From a virus, in IMG/VR virus record IMGVR_UViG_3300031602_000021, positions 1 through 30,425 of that record: 30,425 nt of DNA, one strand, 5' to 3'. Shown piece after piece: positions 14,389 through 21,292 of the stretch. Each line of letters starts with the position of its first letter. Within the stretch, counting starts at the first letter, position 1. The notes beneath the pieces were generated by a model, which saw nothing but the letters and a program-made list of their open reading frames with translations, was not told where the DNA came from and did not search any database. The translations under genes were made by a program, and so were the position numbers.

Positions 14389-14679
14389 ATGAAAACGTTT
14401 AAGGCAATACGAGAAGCTCGTGGAGAAGATTCCAAGGGACACAAGATAGCAACCAAAGATGGTGCTGGTATGACCCCTAAAGGTGTCGCCGCCTATAGAC
14501 GTAAGAACCCCGGAAGTAAACTCAAAACAGCCGTTACAGGCAAAGTTAAAGCAGGCAGTAAAGATGCTGGACGCCGCAAATCATTCTGTGCTCGTATGAG
14601 TGGAATGAAGGGTCCTATGAAAGACGAGAAGGGTAGACCAACTCGTAAAGCAATGTCGCTTAGAAGGTGGAAGTGTTAA
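14389..14679 (+). CDS. Small conserved phage protein, CARM...W type (DUF6321-like)
   Basis: 96 aa, strongly basic. The C-terminal part RRKSFCARMSGMKGPM...KAMSLRRWKC with the preceding GMTPKGVAAYRRKNPGSKLK is a recurring domain in T4-like marine phages (I associate it with DUF6321; name from memory). Two cysteines could bind a metal. Starts two bases after the previous stop and begins MKTFK, like the next gene, whose first codons are nearly identical. Likely a DNA-binding virion or head-interior protein. Confidence 0.78.
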   Translation: MKTFKAIREARGEDSKGHKIATKDGAGMTPKGVAAYRRKNPGSKLKTAVTGKVKAGSKDAGRRKSFCARMSGMKGPMKDEKGRPTRKAMSLRRWKC

Positions 14680-15369
14680 ATGAAAACGTTTAAGTTGTTC
14701 TTAGAACGAAACTATGCCAAAGAATACGAAAACTATCAGGGTAAACCTGAGCAAATCGAGAAGAGATCTTCTCGTAATAAAGCTCGACGTTTGATGGCTA
14801 AGAAGATGAACGTCAAGGGGAAAGACGTTGGACACAAGGACAACGATCCTTTGAACAACGATCCTAAGAACCTACGTCTTGAAGATCCGGGCGAGAACCG
14901 TAGAGAGCCACGCATGCGTGACAATCCTGTAGAAGAAGGTATTCGTCACATCAAATTTGATGAGGATTATGATCCTAACGTACACCAAGAGGGTACACCA
15001 GAAGCTACTGCACGTGCAACGGCTATGATGTTTCCTAATGAAGAACTGGATGAGGTTCTAAATATCAAGCAACGCCGTGATCGGGGTATTTCCGCTCGTA
15101 AGAACAAGACCAAGATGGCAATGGGCAGACGTAAAGCCGCTAATAAGATTGCTTCTACAGATAAGTTGAAGAAACGTGCCCAAAGACAGGCTCGTACTCA
15201 AATGGCTCTTAAGATTGCTAAGGATGGTCCTAAAAAGGACATGACTCCAGCACGTAAGGCTGAGATCGAAAAGCGTTTAGACAAGATGAGACCACGTATA
15301 AATAATATAGCAAAGCGTATGATGAAAGATGTGCGTAAAGCAGAAATAGCAAGAAAACGTGGAAAGTAA
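14680..15369 (+). CDS. HNH-like, very basic phage protein
   Basis: 229 aa with extreme Lys/Arg content. Residues about 18-75 resemble a degenerate HNH domain: KRSSRNKARRLMAKK, then GKDVGHKDNDPLNNDPKNLR, which contains the usual histidine and the NP-L-N-N-D-P-x-N-L pattern, then ENRRE. The rest is basic helices (QRRDRGISARKNKTKMAMGR). T4-like marine phages carry similar proteins annotated as HNH endonucleases or structural proteins. Whether it cuts DNA is uncertain, because the HNH zinc ligands are not evident. Starts directly at the previous stop codon. A TATAAATA octamer lies inside its 3' end (15297-15304). Confidence 0.75.
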   Translation: MKTFKLFLERNYAKEYENYQGKPEQIEKRSSRNKARRLMAKKMNVKGKDVGHKDNDPLNNDPKNLRLEDPGENRREPRMRDNPVEEGIRHIKFDEDYDPNVHQEGTPEATARATAMMFPNEELDEVLNIKQRRDRGISARKNKTKMAMGRRKAANKIASTDKLKKRAQRQARTQMALKIAKDGPKKDMTPARKAEIEKRLDKMRPRINNIAKRMMKDVRKAEIARKRGK

Positions 15370-15374
15370 CATTT

Positions 15375-16481
15375 ATGGCATTCGCATCATTTAGCCAGTT
15401 CTTAGTCGAAGAGGAGCAAGCTGTTCATTTTACTTTTGGTGAAATGAATCCTCCGACTATTGATCATGACAAACTATTGAATAAACTAGCGGCTAAAGCG
15501 GGTAGGAATCCATATAGGGTTTACTTGTCACAAAGTCAAGACAAGAACAAGAACCCCTTGTCGTACAAAGAAAAGATTAAGTATGCTCGAAAGATGTTTC
15601 CCAAGCATGCTCGACAGATCATGGTCAACACTAAAGTTAAGAAACCTATAGATGTAGCAACTGTGCTATATGATGAGGGTTTTAAGACTGTTGTGATGAC
15701 TGTTGGATCTGAGCGTGTAAACGAATTCGAGATTCTACTACAAAAGTATAACGGTGTCAAGGGTAGACATGGTTTCTATAACTTTAAGAAGATCACAGTC
15801 GTATCGGCTGGCGAAAATCCAGATTTAGAAAGTTCTAGCAAACAACGTGGAAGTGCGAAGGCCAACGACTTCACCACATTTTCACAGGGTGTACCCAAAC
15901 CTTTAAGTAATCCAGATGCGAAAAAGCTATTCAGCGATATTCGTAATGCTATGGGCATTAAGGAAGAAGCATCGTTTAGGCATCACGTAGAACTAGAGTC
16001 AGTCTCTGAAGAACGTGAAGCTTTTGTAAATGGAGATCTCTTTTCGCTCGGAGATACCGTAATTATTAAAGAAAGTGATGAGGTAGGAACTATCTCAATG
16101 CTTGGTGCTAACTACCTGATTGTTGACACAGCCAAAGGACGAACACGTCAATGGTTGGAGTCAGTGGAGAAGGTTAGTGGTAAAGTGTGCGGACATGTTA
16201 AGGAAGATGTAGCCAAACCAGATACCAAATATTCATTTGCAAGTTTTATAACAGAAGCGGAATATCAAGGTAGAAAGGTTAAACTAAATGATCCGTTTAG
16301 AACCCCGAAGGCCAATAAAGACTATGGTGTGTATGTTGACAATGATACTAGTGACATCACTCCTGTTCGGTTTGGCGATAACTATATACAAGAAGGTACA
16401 AATCCTCCACCCCCAAATAAGCGGGGGGAACGATACTGGAGTACACGTCATGGACGTAAATCCGCAAGACCAAAACAGTAA
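15375..16481 (+). CDS. Nucleotidyltransferase-like protein fused to phage structural-type domain
   Basis: 368 aa. Residues about 17-165 form a cytidylyltransferase/NadR-like Rossmann domain: HFTFGEMNPPTIDH (17-31), where the usual T/HxGH is TIDH (Gly to Asp), then YLSQSQDKNKNPLSYKEK and TVGSERVNEF. The second half holds a KOW-like strand set (SLGDTVIIKESDEVGTI) and a C-terminal segment KVKLNDPFRTPKANKDYGVY of a type I associate with phage prohead or capsid-linked proteins. GGAAAG lies upstream of the ATG. Such fusions occur in marine T4-like phages. The substrate is unknown. Confidence 0.8.
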   Translation: MAFASFSQFLVEEEQAVHFTFGEMNPPTIDHDKLLNKLAAKAGRNPYRVYLSQSQDKNKNPLSYKEKIKYARKMFPKHARQIMVNTKVKKPIDVATVLYDEGFKTVVMTVGSERVNEFEILLQKYNGVKGRHGFYNFKKITVVSAGENPDLESSSKQRGSAKANDFTTFSQGVPKPLSNPDAKKLFSDIRNAMGIKEEASFRHHVELESVSEEREAFVNGDLFSLGDTVIIKESDEVGTISMLGANYLIVDTAKGRTRQWLESVEKVSGKVCGHVKEDVAKPDTKYSFASFITEAEYQGRKVKLNDPFRTPKANKDYGVYVDNDTSDITPVRFGDNYIQEGTNPPPPNKRGERYWSTRHGRKSARPKQ

Positions 16482-16518
16482 AAACGTTAACATAAAAATG
16501 GAAAAAGTGGATTAACAC

Positions 16519-16794
16519 ATGCCAAATGATTTGCACAGATTAGATAGAATCGAAGCGAAGATAGATAAACTGTCTGACGCACTAATTGCTATCGCAAGAA
16601 CCGAAGAAAAATTGATACAAATGGAGTTGAAGAACTCTGCAAATTATGATAGAATGAATAAGTTCAGTCAGAAACTGGATGATATAGAGAAATCGGTTGC
16701 GGACAATGCCGCAACTGTAGGTCTCATTAACAAACTATTCTGGGTAGCAGTTGTTGCTATCTCAGGATCAATTGCCGCCCAATTGTGGATGTAA
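16519..16794 (+). CDS. Coiled-coil protein with C-terminal membrane anchor (XhlA/holin-like)
   Basis: 91 aa. Heptad-rich helix (LDRIEAKIDKLSDALIAIAR ... KLDDIEKSVADNAATVGLI) followed by one C-terminal membrane helix (LFWVAVVAISGSIAAQLWM). This plan matches XhlA-like holin accessories and related phage membrane proteins. The start is tight behind the previous gene with a weak ribosome site. It could be a lysis accessory, but a coiled-coil anchor in the head region is equally possible. Confidence 0.7.
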   Translation: MPNDLHRLDRIEAKIDKLSDALIAIARTEEKLIQMELKNSANYDRMNKFSQKLDDIEKSVADNAATVGLINKLFWVAVVAISGSIAAQLWM

Positions 16795-16807
16795 AAGGAA
16801 AACACAC

Positions 16808-18019
16808 ATGGAAAAAGATGTAATGAACAGATTGGGCGATGCATACGCAGAAGTCCAAGAAGCTACACTAAAGCAAAGAGCATTGGCTAAAGCCGCTAAA
16901 GATGCTCAACCAAAAGATAAAGTGTCTCTTAAGAAGGCACCGTGGGACAAGAAGGAAGAAGTAGAAGAAGATGCTTCTAACGACAAGTCCGATGATGGCG
17001 AAGGTCTGGATAAAGCAGATCCTAAAGCCGCTAAGAAGAAGTTCGCAGATCGTAAAGATAAAGATATCGACAACGATGGTGATGAAGACGAATCTGATGA
17101 GTATCTTCATAAACGCCGTAAGGCTGTTGGCAAATCTATTGCCAAAGAGGACACAGATCTCACTGAAGGTCTTTCCCCTAAGCAGATCGATGCCATGAAG
17201 AAGAAGTACGAGACCACTGGTGACCGTATCTCTACTGACAATGCAGTCAAGATGAGTGCAATGGTCAAGAAGTTTGGTGATGAAGAACTCATCCAACTGG
17301 CTAATGCTGACATCAAGTGGATCTCCACTACCGCAATCACTACTCTGATCATCAAAGGTAAGAAGGTCAAAGACTTCATGGAATCCTTTGCGGGTGATGA
17401 AGTTGTGGATGACGATCTGATGGAAGCAATGGACGATCTTGAAGAAGCCGTTCGTCGCAAACGTGCTCCAAAGATTGGTGTAGACTCCATTAAAATTCAA
17501 CGTGCAAAAGATAAAGCTCATGCTGATGCTATGGGTCGCCATGTGAAATCTGGTCGCCGTAAGTCTCTTAAAGCTTACACCGAAGAATCGGATGAAACTA
17601 CTCCTTGTAACGAATGTGATGGATCTACAGAGAACCATGCTAAGGATTGCCCAAAGAATCCTGAAGTTGAAAAGGGTGGTGCTGAGAAGGCTGTTATGAA
17701 TCCTAAAGCAGAAACCAAAACAGAAAATACTAAGTGGACTGTATACAATCGCATCATGGAAAAGATGCGTGGTGACCAAACTAAGAACTCTGTTAAAGCT
17801 ATGGATCCAGAAGATAATCAATCTGGTGAAGAAAAGAAGTTTGTTGATGACCATGAGAAGATGGGCACGGCAGACAAGCAAGCGGATAAAGCTGACATTA
17901 CAATTGCAATGGCTAAGAATAAACATGCTATTGATAACCCAATGAAAGCCGCTCCACTTCGTCCAAACGACAATAAGCAAGGCGACTTGAAGGCGGATAA
18001 GCCAGAAGGAAGGATGTAA
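16808..18019 (+). CDS. Conserved marine-phage head/scaffold-like protein with calcium-loop motif
   Basis: 403 aa, highly charged and helical. Residues 81-105, DRKDKDIDNDGDEDESDEYL and HKRRK, form an EF-hand/dockerin-like calcium loop (D86, D88, D90, G91, D92) that recurs in marine T4-like phage structural proteins. A central folded part (about 130-240; QIDAMKKKYETTGDRI, VRRKRAPKIG) and a cysteine cluster, CNECDGSTENHAKDC, possible zinc knuckle, follow. The tail is disordered and acidic/basic. Start 16808 has AAAGGA seven bases upstream. Scaffold or core role is inferred from composition and position. A 389-codon frame on the opposite strand is a shadow of this gene. Confidence 0.8.
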   Translation: MEKDVMNRLGDAYAEVQEATLKQRALAKAAKDAQPKDKVSLKKAPWDKKEEVEEDASNDKSDDGEGLDKADPKAAKKKFADRKDKDIDNDGDEDESDEYLHKRRKAVGKSIAKEDTDLTEGLSPKQIDAMKKKYETTGDRISTDNAVKMSAMVKKFGDEELIQLANADIKWISTTAITTLIIKGKKVKDFMESFAGDEVVDDDLMEAMDDLEEAVRRKRAPKIGVDSIKIQRAKDKAHADAMGRHVKSGRRKSLKAYTEESDETTPCNECDGSTENHAKDCPKNPEVEKGGAEKAVMNPKAETKTENTKWTVYNRIMEKMRGDQTKNSVKAMDPEDNQSGEEKKFVDDHEKMGTADKQADKADITIAMAKNKHAIDNPMKAAPLRPNDNKQGDLKADKPEGRM

Positions 18020-18358
18020 ATGATTAAACCCCCACAATGGTGCTCAAAGGCAGTTCCAACAGTACGTGGTTGGAAACACCATGCACGTAGAGAAATCTTG
18101 AAGCCTATGCGCTTCACTCAAGAACAGGTAGATGAGTACATGAGCCATATGAACGGTGAACCAGAAGTAATCGTGGAAGTTCCACAAACACCAGAACCTT
18201 CTATGTTGACTGAAGCTCCTGTTGCAGGCGACTTGGAAAGTATGACTAAGGTACAACTTGAGGCTCTTGGGCGTCAAAATGGTATCGAACTTGACCGCCG
18301 AAAGGGTAGAAAAACTTTGATAGATAGTGTTAAGAAAGCAATTAATAAATTCTCCTAA
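18020..18358 (+). CDS. Phage protein with WCSKAVPTVRGW motif and SAP/Rho-N-like domain
   Basis: 112 aa. Starts with PPQWCSKAVPTVRGWKHHAR, a motif recurring in T4-like marine phages, followed by a Pro/Glu linker. A C-terminal helix-extended-helix domain (ESMTKVQLEALGRQNGIELD then RRKGRKTLIDSVKKAI) resembles the SAP/LEM/Rho N-terminal folds that bind DNA. Its ATG follows the previous stop directly. Probably a head- or packaging-linked DNA-binding protein. Confidence 0.78.
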   Translation: MIKPPQWCSKAVPTVRGWKHHARREILKPMRFTQEQVDEYMSHMNGEPEVIVEVPQTPEPSMLTEAPVAGDLESMTKVQLEALGRQNGIELDRRKGRKTLIDSVKKAINKFS

Positions 18359-18374
18359 TCAAAGTGAACAATCT

Positions 18375-18737
18375 ATGGAAATGCAATTAACTGAGGATAA
18401 CATCCCACTATATGCCGCCAAGCATTACTACAATCCACTTGGTTCAGATCATGAGGAATTCATAGAGGACTTAAAACGACTTAAGTATATTAAGCGGTTG
18501 GTGAATAGGTATATCGAAACAGATTACCTAGCTGACCGCTTAATACTCAATCACTTGATAGTCATTCATAATGTGTTTGGTGTCACGCCGGGTGTTAATA
18601 TGTTGAAGATTAAACTGACGGATAGTCAGATGAGTGTGATAAAACCATTCTTAGTTTTTCTAAGATACATTAAAAACGACGAAATAACAAATACGCCTAT
18701 GGATCCACAAGTGGTCGAAAGGTTGAGGAACATCTAA
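18375..18737 (+). CDS. Conserved T4-like marine phage protein (YAAKHYYNP family)
   Basis: 120 aa, helical, cysteine-free. The segment YAAKHYYNPLGSDHEEFIED and LADRLILNHLIVIHNVFGVT are strongly conserved in related phages in my memory (DUF7207-type annotation), always near the next gene. Start 18375 is chosen (MEMQLTEDN); an in-frame ATG at 18381 is possible, and the longer upstream frame would overlap 18020-18358. Exact function unknown, probably morphogenesis. Confidence 0.8.
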   Translation: MEMQLTEDNIPLYAAKHYYNPLGSDHEEFIEDLKRLKYIKRLVNRYIETDYLADRLILNHLIVIHNVFGVTPGVNMLKIKLTDSQMSVIKPFLVFLRYIKNDEITNTPMDPQVVERLRNI

Positions 18738-19298
18738 ATGGGCATTCTATCCAGAGCAGGAGATCTAGTATACACCTTGCGTTTTCTGAGGCTACTAACC
18801 ACGCCTTGGGAAAACACAGGTGCGTTCGAAGCAGGTCTTATTGACGGTTCGGGAAAAGTTATAAAGAAAGCAGTCACACCAGAAGACAAGAATGTTTATA
18901 ATGCTTTTCATAAGCTCGTGTTCAACATCAAGAGGCTTTTGCCTGGTAAACGATTTGGCTCATATGCCGCCGCACTATTCCTTTTAAAGGAGAAGTATGG
19001 AGTAACCTGCTTTGACAAGATCCTCAAAGAGAGTGGTATAGATCCAGTTGATATGGTAGCAGAGTCCAGCGAGTGGTTTGTTTTGGAAAACAAGCAACTG
19101 TCTCCCGGAGTGTTTAGGGTGAACGGAAGTAAGGTAATCAACGAAACTTGTGATGAAGTTGTTATCAAAAGAGATCAAGTACGAATTAAAGAAGATACAT
19201 TCCCTGTTGGCGAAGTTCTAGGATTAGACATCTATGAGGTAACTCATATGAGAACAGGTAAAAATATCTATATAACGGCAGGGGAACTAATCAGATGA
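18738..19298 (+). CDS. Conserved phage morphogenesis-type protein
   Basis: 186 aa. N-terminal helical part (TLRFLRLLTTPWENTGAFEA, KLVFNIKRLLPGKRFGSYAA, LFLLKEKYG) is typical of a widespread marine T4-like phage protein usually annotated as structural. The C-terminal beta part (VVIKRDQVRIKEDTFPVGEV) looks like a small barrel. Directly abuts the previous stop and overlaps the next gene by four bases (ATGA). No catalytic motif. Confidence 0.78.
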   Translation: MGILSRAGDLVYTLRFLRLLTTPWENTGAFEAGLIDGSGKVIKKAVTPEDKNVYNAFHKLVFNIKRLLPGKRFGSYAAALFLLKEKYGVTCFDKILKESGIDPVDMVAESSEWFVLENKQLSPGVFRVNGSKVINETCDEVVIKRDQVRIKEDTFPVGEVLGLDIYEVTHMRTGKNIYITAGELIR

Positions 19299-19471
19299 TT
19301 AAAGAAGATGCGCCGACTAACTCTATCGCTCATGGTGGCGTGGACATGGCACCGAATGCATTGCCTAAGCCTAAAGAGATCAATGTAACTGACAAAAGAC
19401 ATTCAAAGAAGAAACAGCCTGTACTGCTAAAGCGGTTTAGGAAGTTTGTGGAAGGATTGAGTTATGATTAA
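19295..19471 (+). CDS. Short conserved phage protein (58 aa)
   Basis: 58 aa, MIKEDAPTNSIAHGGVDMAP... to KKKQPVLLKRFRKFVEGLSY D. It is coupled to the previous gene by an ATGA overlap and its last codons overlap the next start (ATGATTAA). The pattern APTN-S-GG/GV-APN followed by a basic KRF tail recurs as a short protein in T4-like marine phages. Both overlaps support it despite the small size. Role unknown. Confidence 0.72.
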   Translation: MIKEDAPTNSIAHGGVDMAPNALPKPKEINVTDKRHSKKKQPVLLKRFRKFVEGLSYD

Positions 19472-19868
19472 AGTATATCTATTTCTTATAGTCGTGGGGA
19501 TTATGGGATCGGCTGGATATGGTGGTTACAAATACTACCTATGGAGCCAAGAAACTATGAATACTCTTCGTGAGAACAATGTGAAGCTAGAGGCCGTTAC
19601 GGTCACACAAGCTAACACAATCAAAACGATGACAGAGAATGCGGAACGTAATGAAGAATTGAACGCAAACCTATCTAAAGCACTACAGAACTCACAGGTG
19701 CACTTGGACGCTTTGAGAAACAAGTTCTCGAAGATTGATTTAACTATGGAAGCTATAACAAACCCACAAGGTTTGGAAGAAAGGGTTGACAATGCAGTCG
19801 CTAAACTTATTAAAAGAATTGAAACTGAGACATCTCCTCCTGTTGACAGCACCGCTACTGCTGATTAA
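19464..19868 (+). CDS. Inner-membrane spanin-like protein (Rz-type)
   Basis: 134 aa. N-terminal membrane helix (MIKVYLFLIVVGIMGSAGYG), then a long periplasmic coiled coil (about 28-110; NVKLEAVTVTQANTIKTM, NANLSKALQNSQVHLDAL) and a Pro/Thr-rich C terminus: the plan of an i-spanin, which with an outer-membrane lipoprotein fuses inner and outer membranes in the last step of lysis. The next gene, a lipoprotein, starts inside it in another frame, as in classic overlapping Rz/Rz1 pairs. Confidence 0.82.
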   Translation: MIKVYLFLIVVGIMGSAGYGGYKYYLWSQETMNTLRENNVKLEAVTVTQANTIKTMTENAERNEELNANLSKALQNSQVHLDALRNKFSKIDLTMEAITNPQGLEERVDNAVAKLIKRIETETSPPVDSTATAD

Positions 19869-20184
19869 CTGCGGGGCGGCGTCTCGACTAATCGAACCAA
19901 AAATCATTACACAGACAGAGTTTGTGAAGCAATCTGTGCCTATCCAAGCACGTCCCAAAGGTGTATCAATGCCACCTGTGGATTGGTATGTGGTTAACGG
20001 AGATAACGTTGAGGAATTCCTAGCGAGAGTTCAAAACGATACTGGACAACCAGTCTTCTTTGCTATTACACCTAAAGGATATGAAAACCTTGCCTTGGGT
20101 ATTGGGGATCTACGTCGATATATCAAAGACACACAGGCTGTTGTAGGCTACTATGAAGAAGCTCTAACACCATCTGAGCCTTAG
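19792..20184 (+). CDS. Outer-membrane spanin-like lipoprotein (Rz1-type)
   Basis: 130 aa. Lipoprotein signal (KLRHLLLLTAPLLLINC, Cys at residue 27) followed by a Pro-containing extended region (VPIQARPKGVSMPPVDWYVV) and an alpha/beta C-terminal part (FFAITPKGYENLALGIGDLR). Start 19792 has AAGG upstream and lies within the i-spanin gene (77-base overlap). Larger than lambda Rz1, but similar lipoproteins stand behind the i-spanin in other marine T4-like phages. Together the pair would span the periplasm. Confidence 0.8.
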   Translation: MQSLNLLKELKLRHLLLLTAPLLLINCGAASRLIEPKIITQTEFVKQSVPIQARPKGVSMPPVDWYVVNGDNVEEFLARVQNDTGQPVFFAITPKGYENLALGIGDLRRYIKDTQAVVGYYEEALTPSEP

Positions 20185-20190
20185 TGTCAC

Positions 20191-20222
20191 ATGTAGTACA
20201 TTAATTTGATTATCTACTACAT
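20191..20222. repeat. Perfect 8-bp inverted repeat upstream of the nrd promoter
   Basis: ATGTAGTA (20191-20198) and TACTACAT (20215-20222) separated by 16 bases, ending seven bases before the -35 box at 20230. It could be an operator or a weak hairpin closing the spanin transcript; no T-run follows. It does not match the NrdR box as I know it. Confidence 0.5.
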
Positions 20223-20229
20223 TTAGCTA

Positions 20230-20258
20230 TTTACAAACTACCCAACATGCTATATACT
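20230..20258 (+). promoter_or_regulatory. Sigma70-type promoter of the nrd operon
   Basis: TTTACA (20230-20235), 17 bases, TATACT (20253-20258). Transcription should start near 20265, just before the hairpin at 20269-20290. Confidence 0.8.
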
Positions 20259-20268
20259 ACTACCAACT

Positions 20269-20296
20269 GGGATGAGTATTCTCTCATCCCATTTTC
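20269..20296 (+). promoter_or_regulatory. Leader hairpin, possible attenuator before nrdB
   Basis: GGGATGAG (20269-20276), loop TATTCT, CTCATCCC (20283-20290), then ATTTTC. The 8-bp perfect stem lies at the very 5' end of the predicted nrd mRNA. The T-rich tail is short, so it may be an attenuator or only a 5' stabilising stem. The nrdB ribosome site GGAG (20300-20303) lies just after it. Confidence 0.6.
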
Positions 20297-20313
20297 TATG
20301 GAGACGCCGTTTT

Positions 20314-21285
20314 ATGTTGTTCGAAGAACAAATCTCACGAAAGCCTGATCAATACCCTTGGACTAAACAGTTCATTGAAGCGATTTGGAAAGGCTTTTGG
20401 ACACCCGAAGAATTCAATTTCCGCTCAGACTATTCACAATTCAAAAATGATTTAACTCCAGCAGAACAACAAGTTGTTGTCAAAACAATGTCCGCTATTG
20501 GACAGATTGAAATTGCGGTTAAATCATTTTGGGCAGACGTGGGTAACAACCTACCACATCCATCAATTAAAGATCTAGGTTACGCTATGGCGAACTCAGA
20601 AGTCATTCACAACATGGCTTATGAAAAGATCTTAGATGTTCTACACCTCACCCATGTATTCGAAGAGAACCTCAATGTAGAGGTCGTAAAGGGTCGTGTA
20701 GATTACCTACGTAAATACAATAAAAAAGTATATGCTGATGACCGAAAGCAGTACATCTACTCAATTATCCTCTTTACATTGTTCGTGGAAAATGTTAGTT
20801 TGTTCTCACAGTTCTACATTATCATGCACATGAATCGCAACAAAGCGGTAATGAAGGACTGTGCACAACAAGTACAATACACACGTAACGAAGAGATGTT
20901 GCATGCTCAAGTTGGCATCAAGCTGATCCAGACATTGCGTGAAGAGTATCCAGAACTGTTTGACGAAGAGCTAGAAGAGCGTATCAAGCATGAGTGCATT
21001 GAGTCTTTGAAGGCTGAGAGTAAAGTTATTGAATGGATTATGGACGGACACACCGCCGATGGTCTAAGTGCTGATATCCTAAAGTCTTTCATTGCGAAAC
21101 GCATGTCAGATAGCATGGATTCGATTGGCATAGATAGCAGTGAAATCGTTTATGACGATGATCACATTAAGCAAACGTTCTGGTTTGATGAAGAACTATT
21201 TGGCGCAAACATGACAGACTTCTTTCAGAAGAGACCTGTTGAGTATGCAAAGGGTAAAGGCATCTCCGCAGACGATTTATTTTAG
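20314..21285 (+). CDS. nrdB: Ribonucleotide reductase class I, beta subunit
   Basis: 323 aa. Holds the di-metal/tyrosyl radical cofactor used by NrdA to make deoxyribonucleotides. Ligands by family alignment: E66 (in IGQIEIAV, Glu in place of the E. coli Asp84), E96 and H99 (SEVIHNMAY), radical Tyr103, E159 (FVENVSLFSQF), E194 and H197 (RNEEMLHAQ). The start at 20314 has GGAG upstream; the longer in-frame start at 20272 would fall in the hairpin. Gene order nrdB-nrdA, spaced by seven bases. The C-terminal KGISADDLF resembles the NrdA-binding tail. Confidence 0.95.
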   Translation: MLFEEQISRKPDQYPWTKQFIEAIWKGFWTPEEFNFRSDYSQFKNDLTPAEQQVVVKTMSAIGQIEIAVKSFWADVGNNLPHPSIKDLGYAMANSEVIHNMAYEKILDVLHLTHVFEENLNVEVVKGRVDYLRKYNKKVYADDRKQYIYSIILFTLFVENVSLFSQFYIIMHMNRNKAVMKDCAQQVQYTRNEEMLHAQVGIKLIQTLREEYPELFDEELEERIKHECIESLKAESKVIEWIMDGHTADGLSADILKSFIAKRMSDSMDSIGIDSSEIVYDDDHIKQTFWFDEELFGANMTDFFQKRPVEYAKGKGISADDLF

Positions 21286-21292
21286 AGGATAT

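Noticed and set aside
15297-15304. TATAAATA inside the HNH-like gene
   Set aside because: Within coding sequence about 70 bases before the next gene; could be a late promoter but may be chance in an Ile-Asn-rich codon context.
16288-16515. Open + frame with a convincing membrane helix (MLTMILVTSLLFGLAITIYK)
   Set aside because: It lies almost wholly inside the well-supported 15375-16481 gene in another frame, with no ribosome site; kept only as a possibility.
16868-18037. 389-codon open frame on the - strand
   Set aside because: Antisense shadow of the Lys/Glu-rich structural gene at 16808-18019; its Phe/Ile/Leu content mirrors that composition and no - strand promoter or neighbour supports it.
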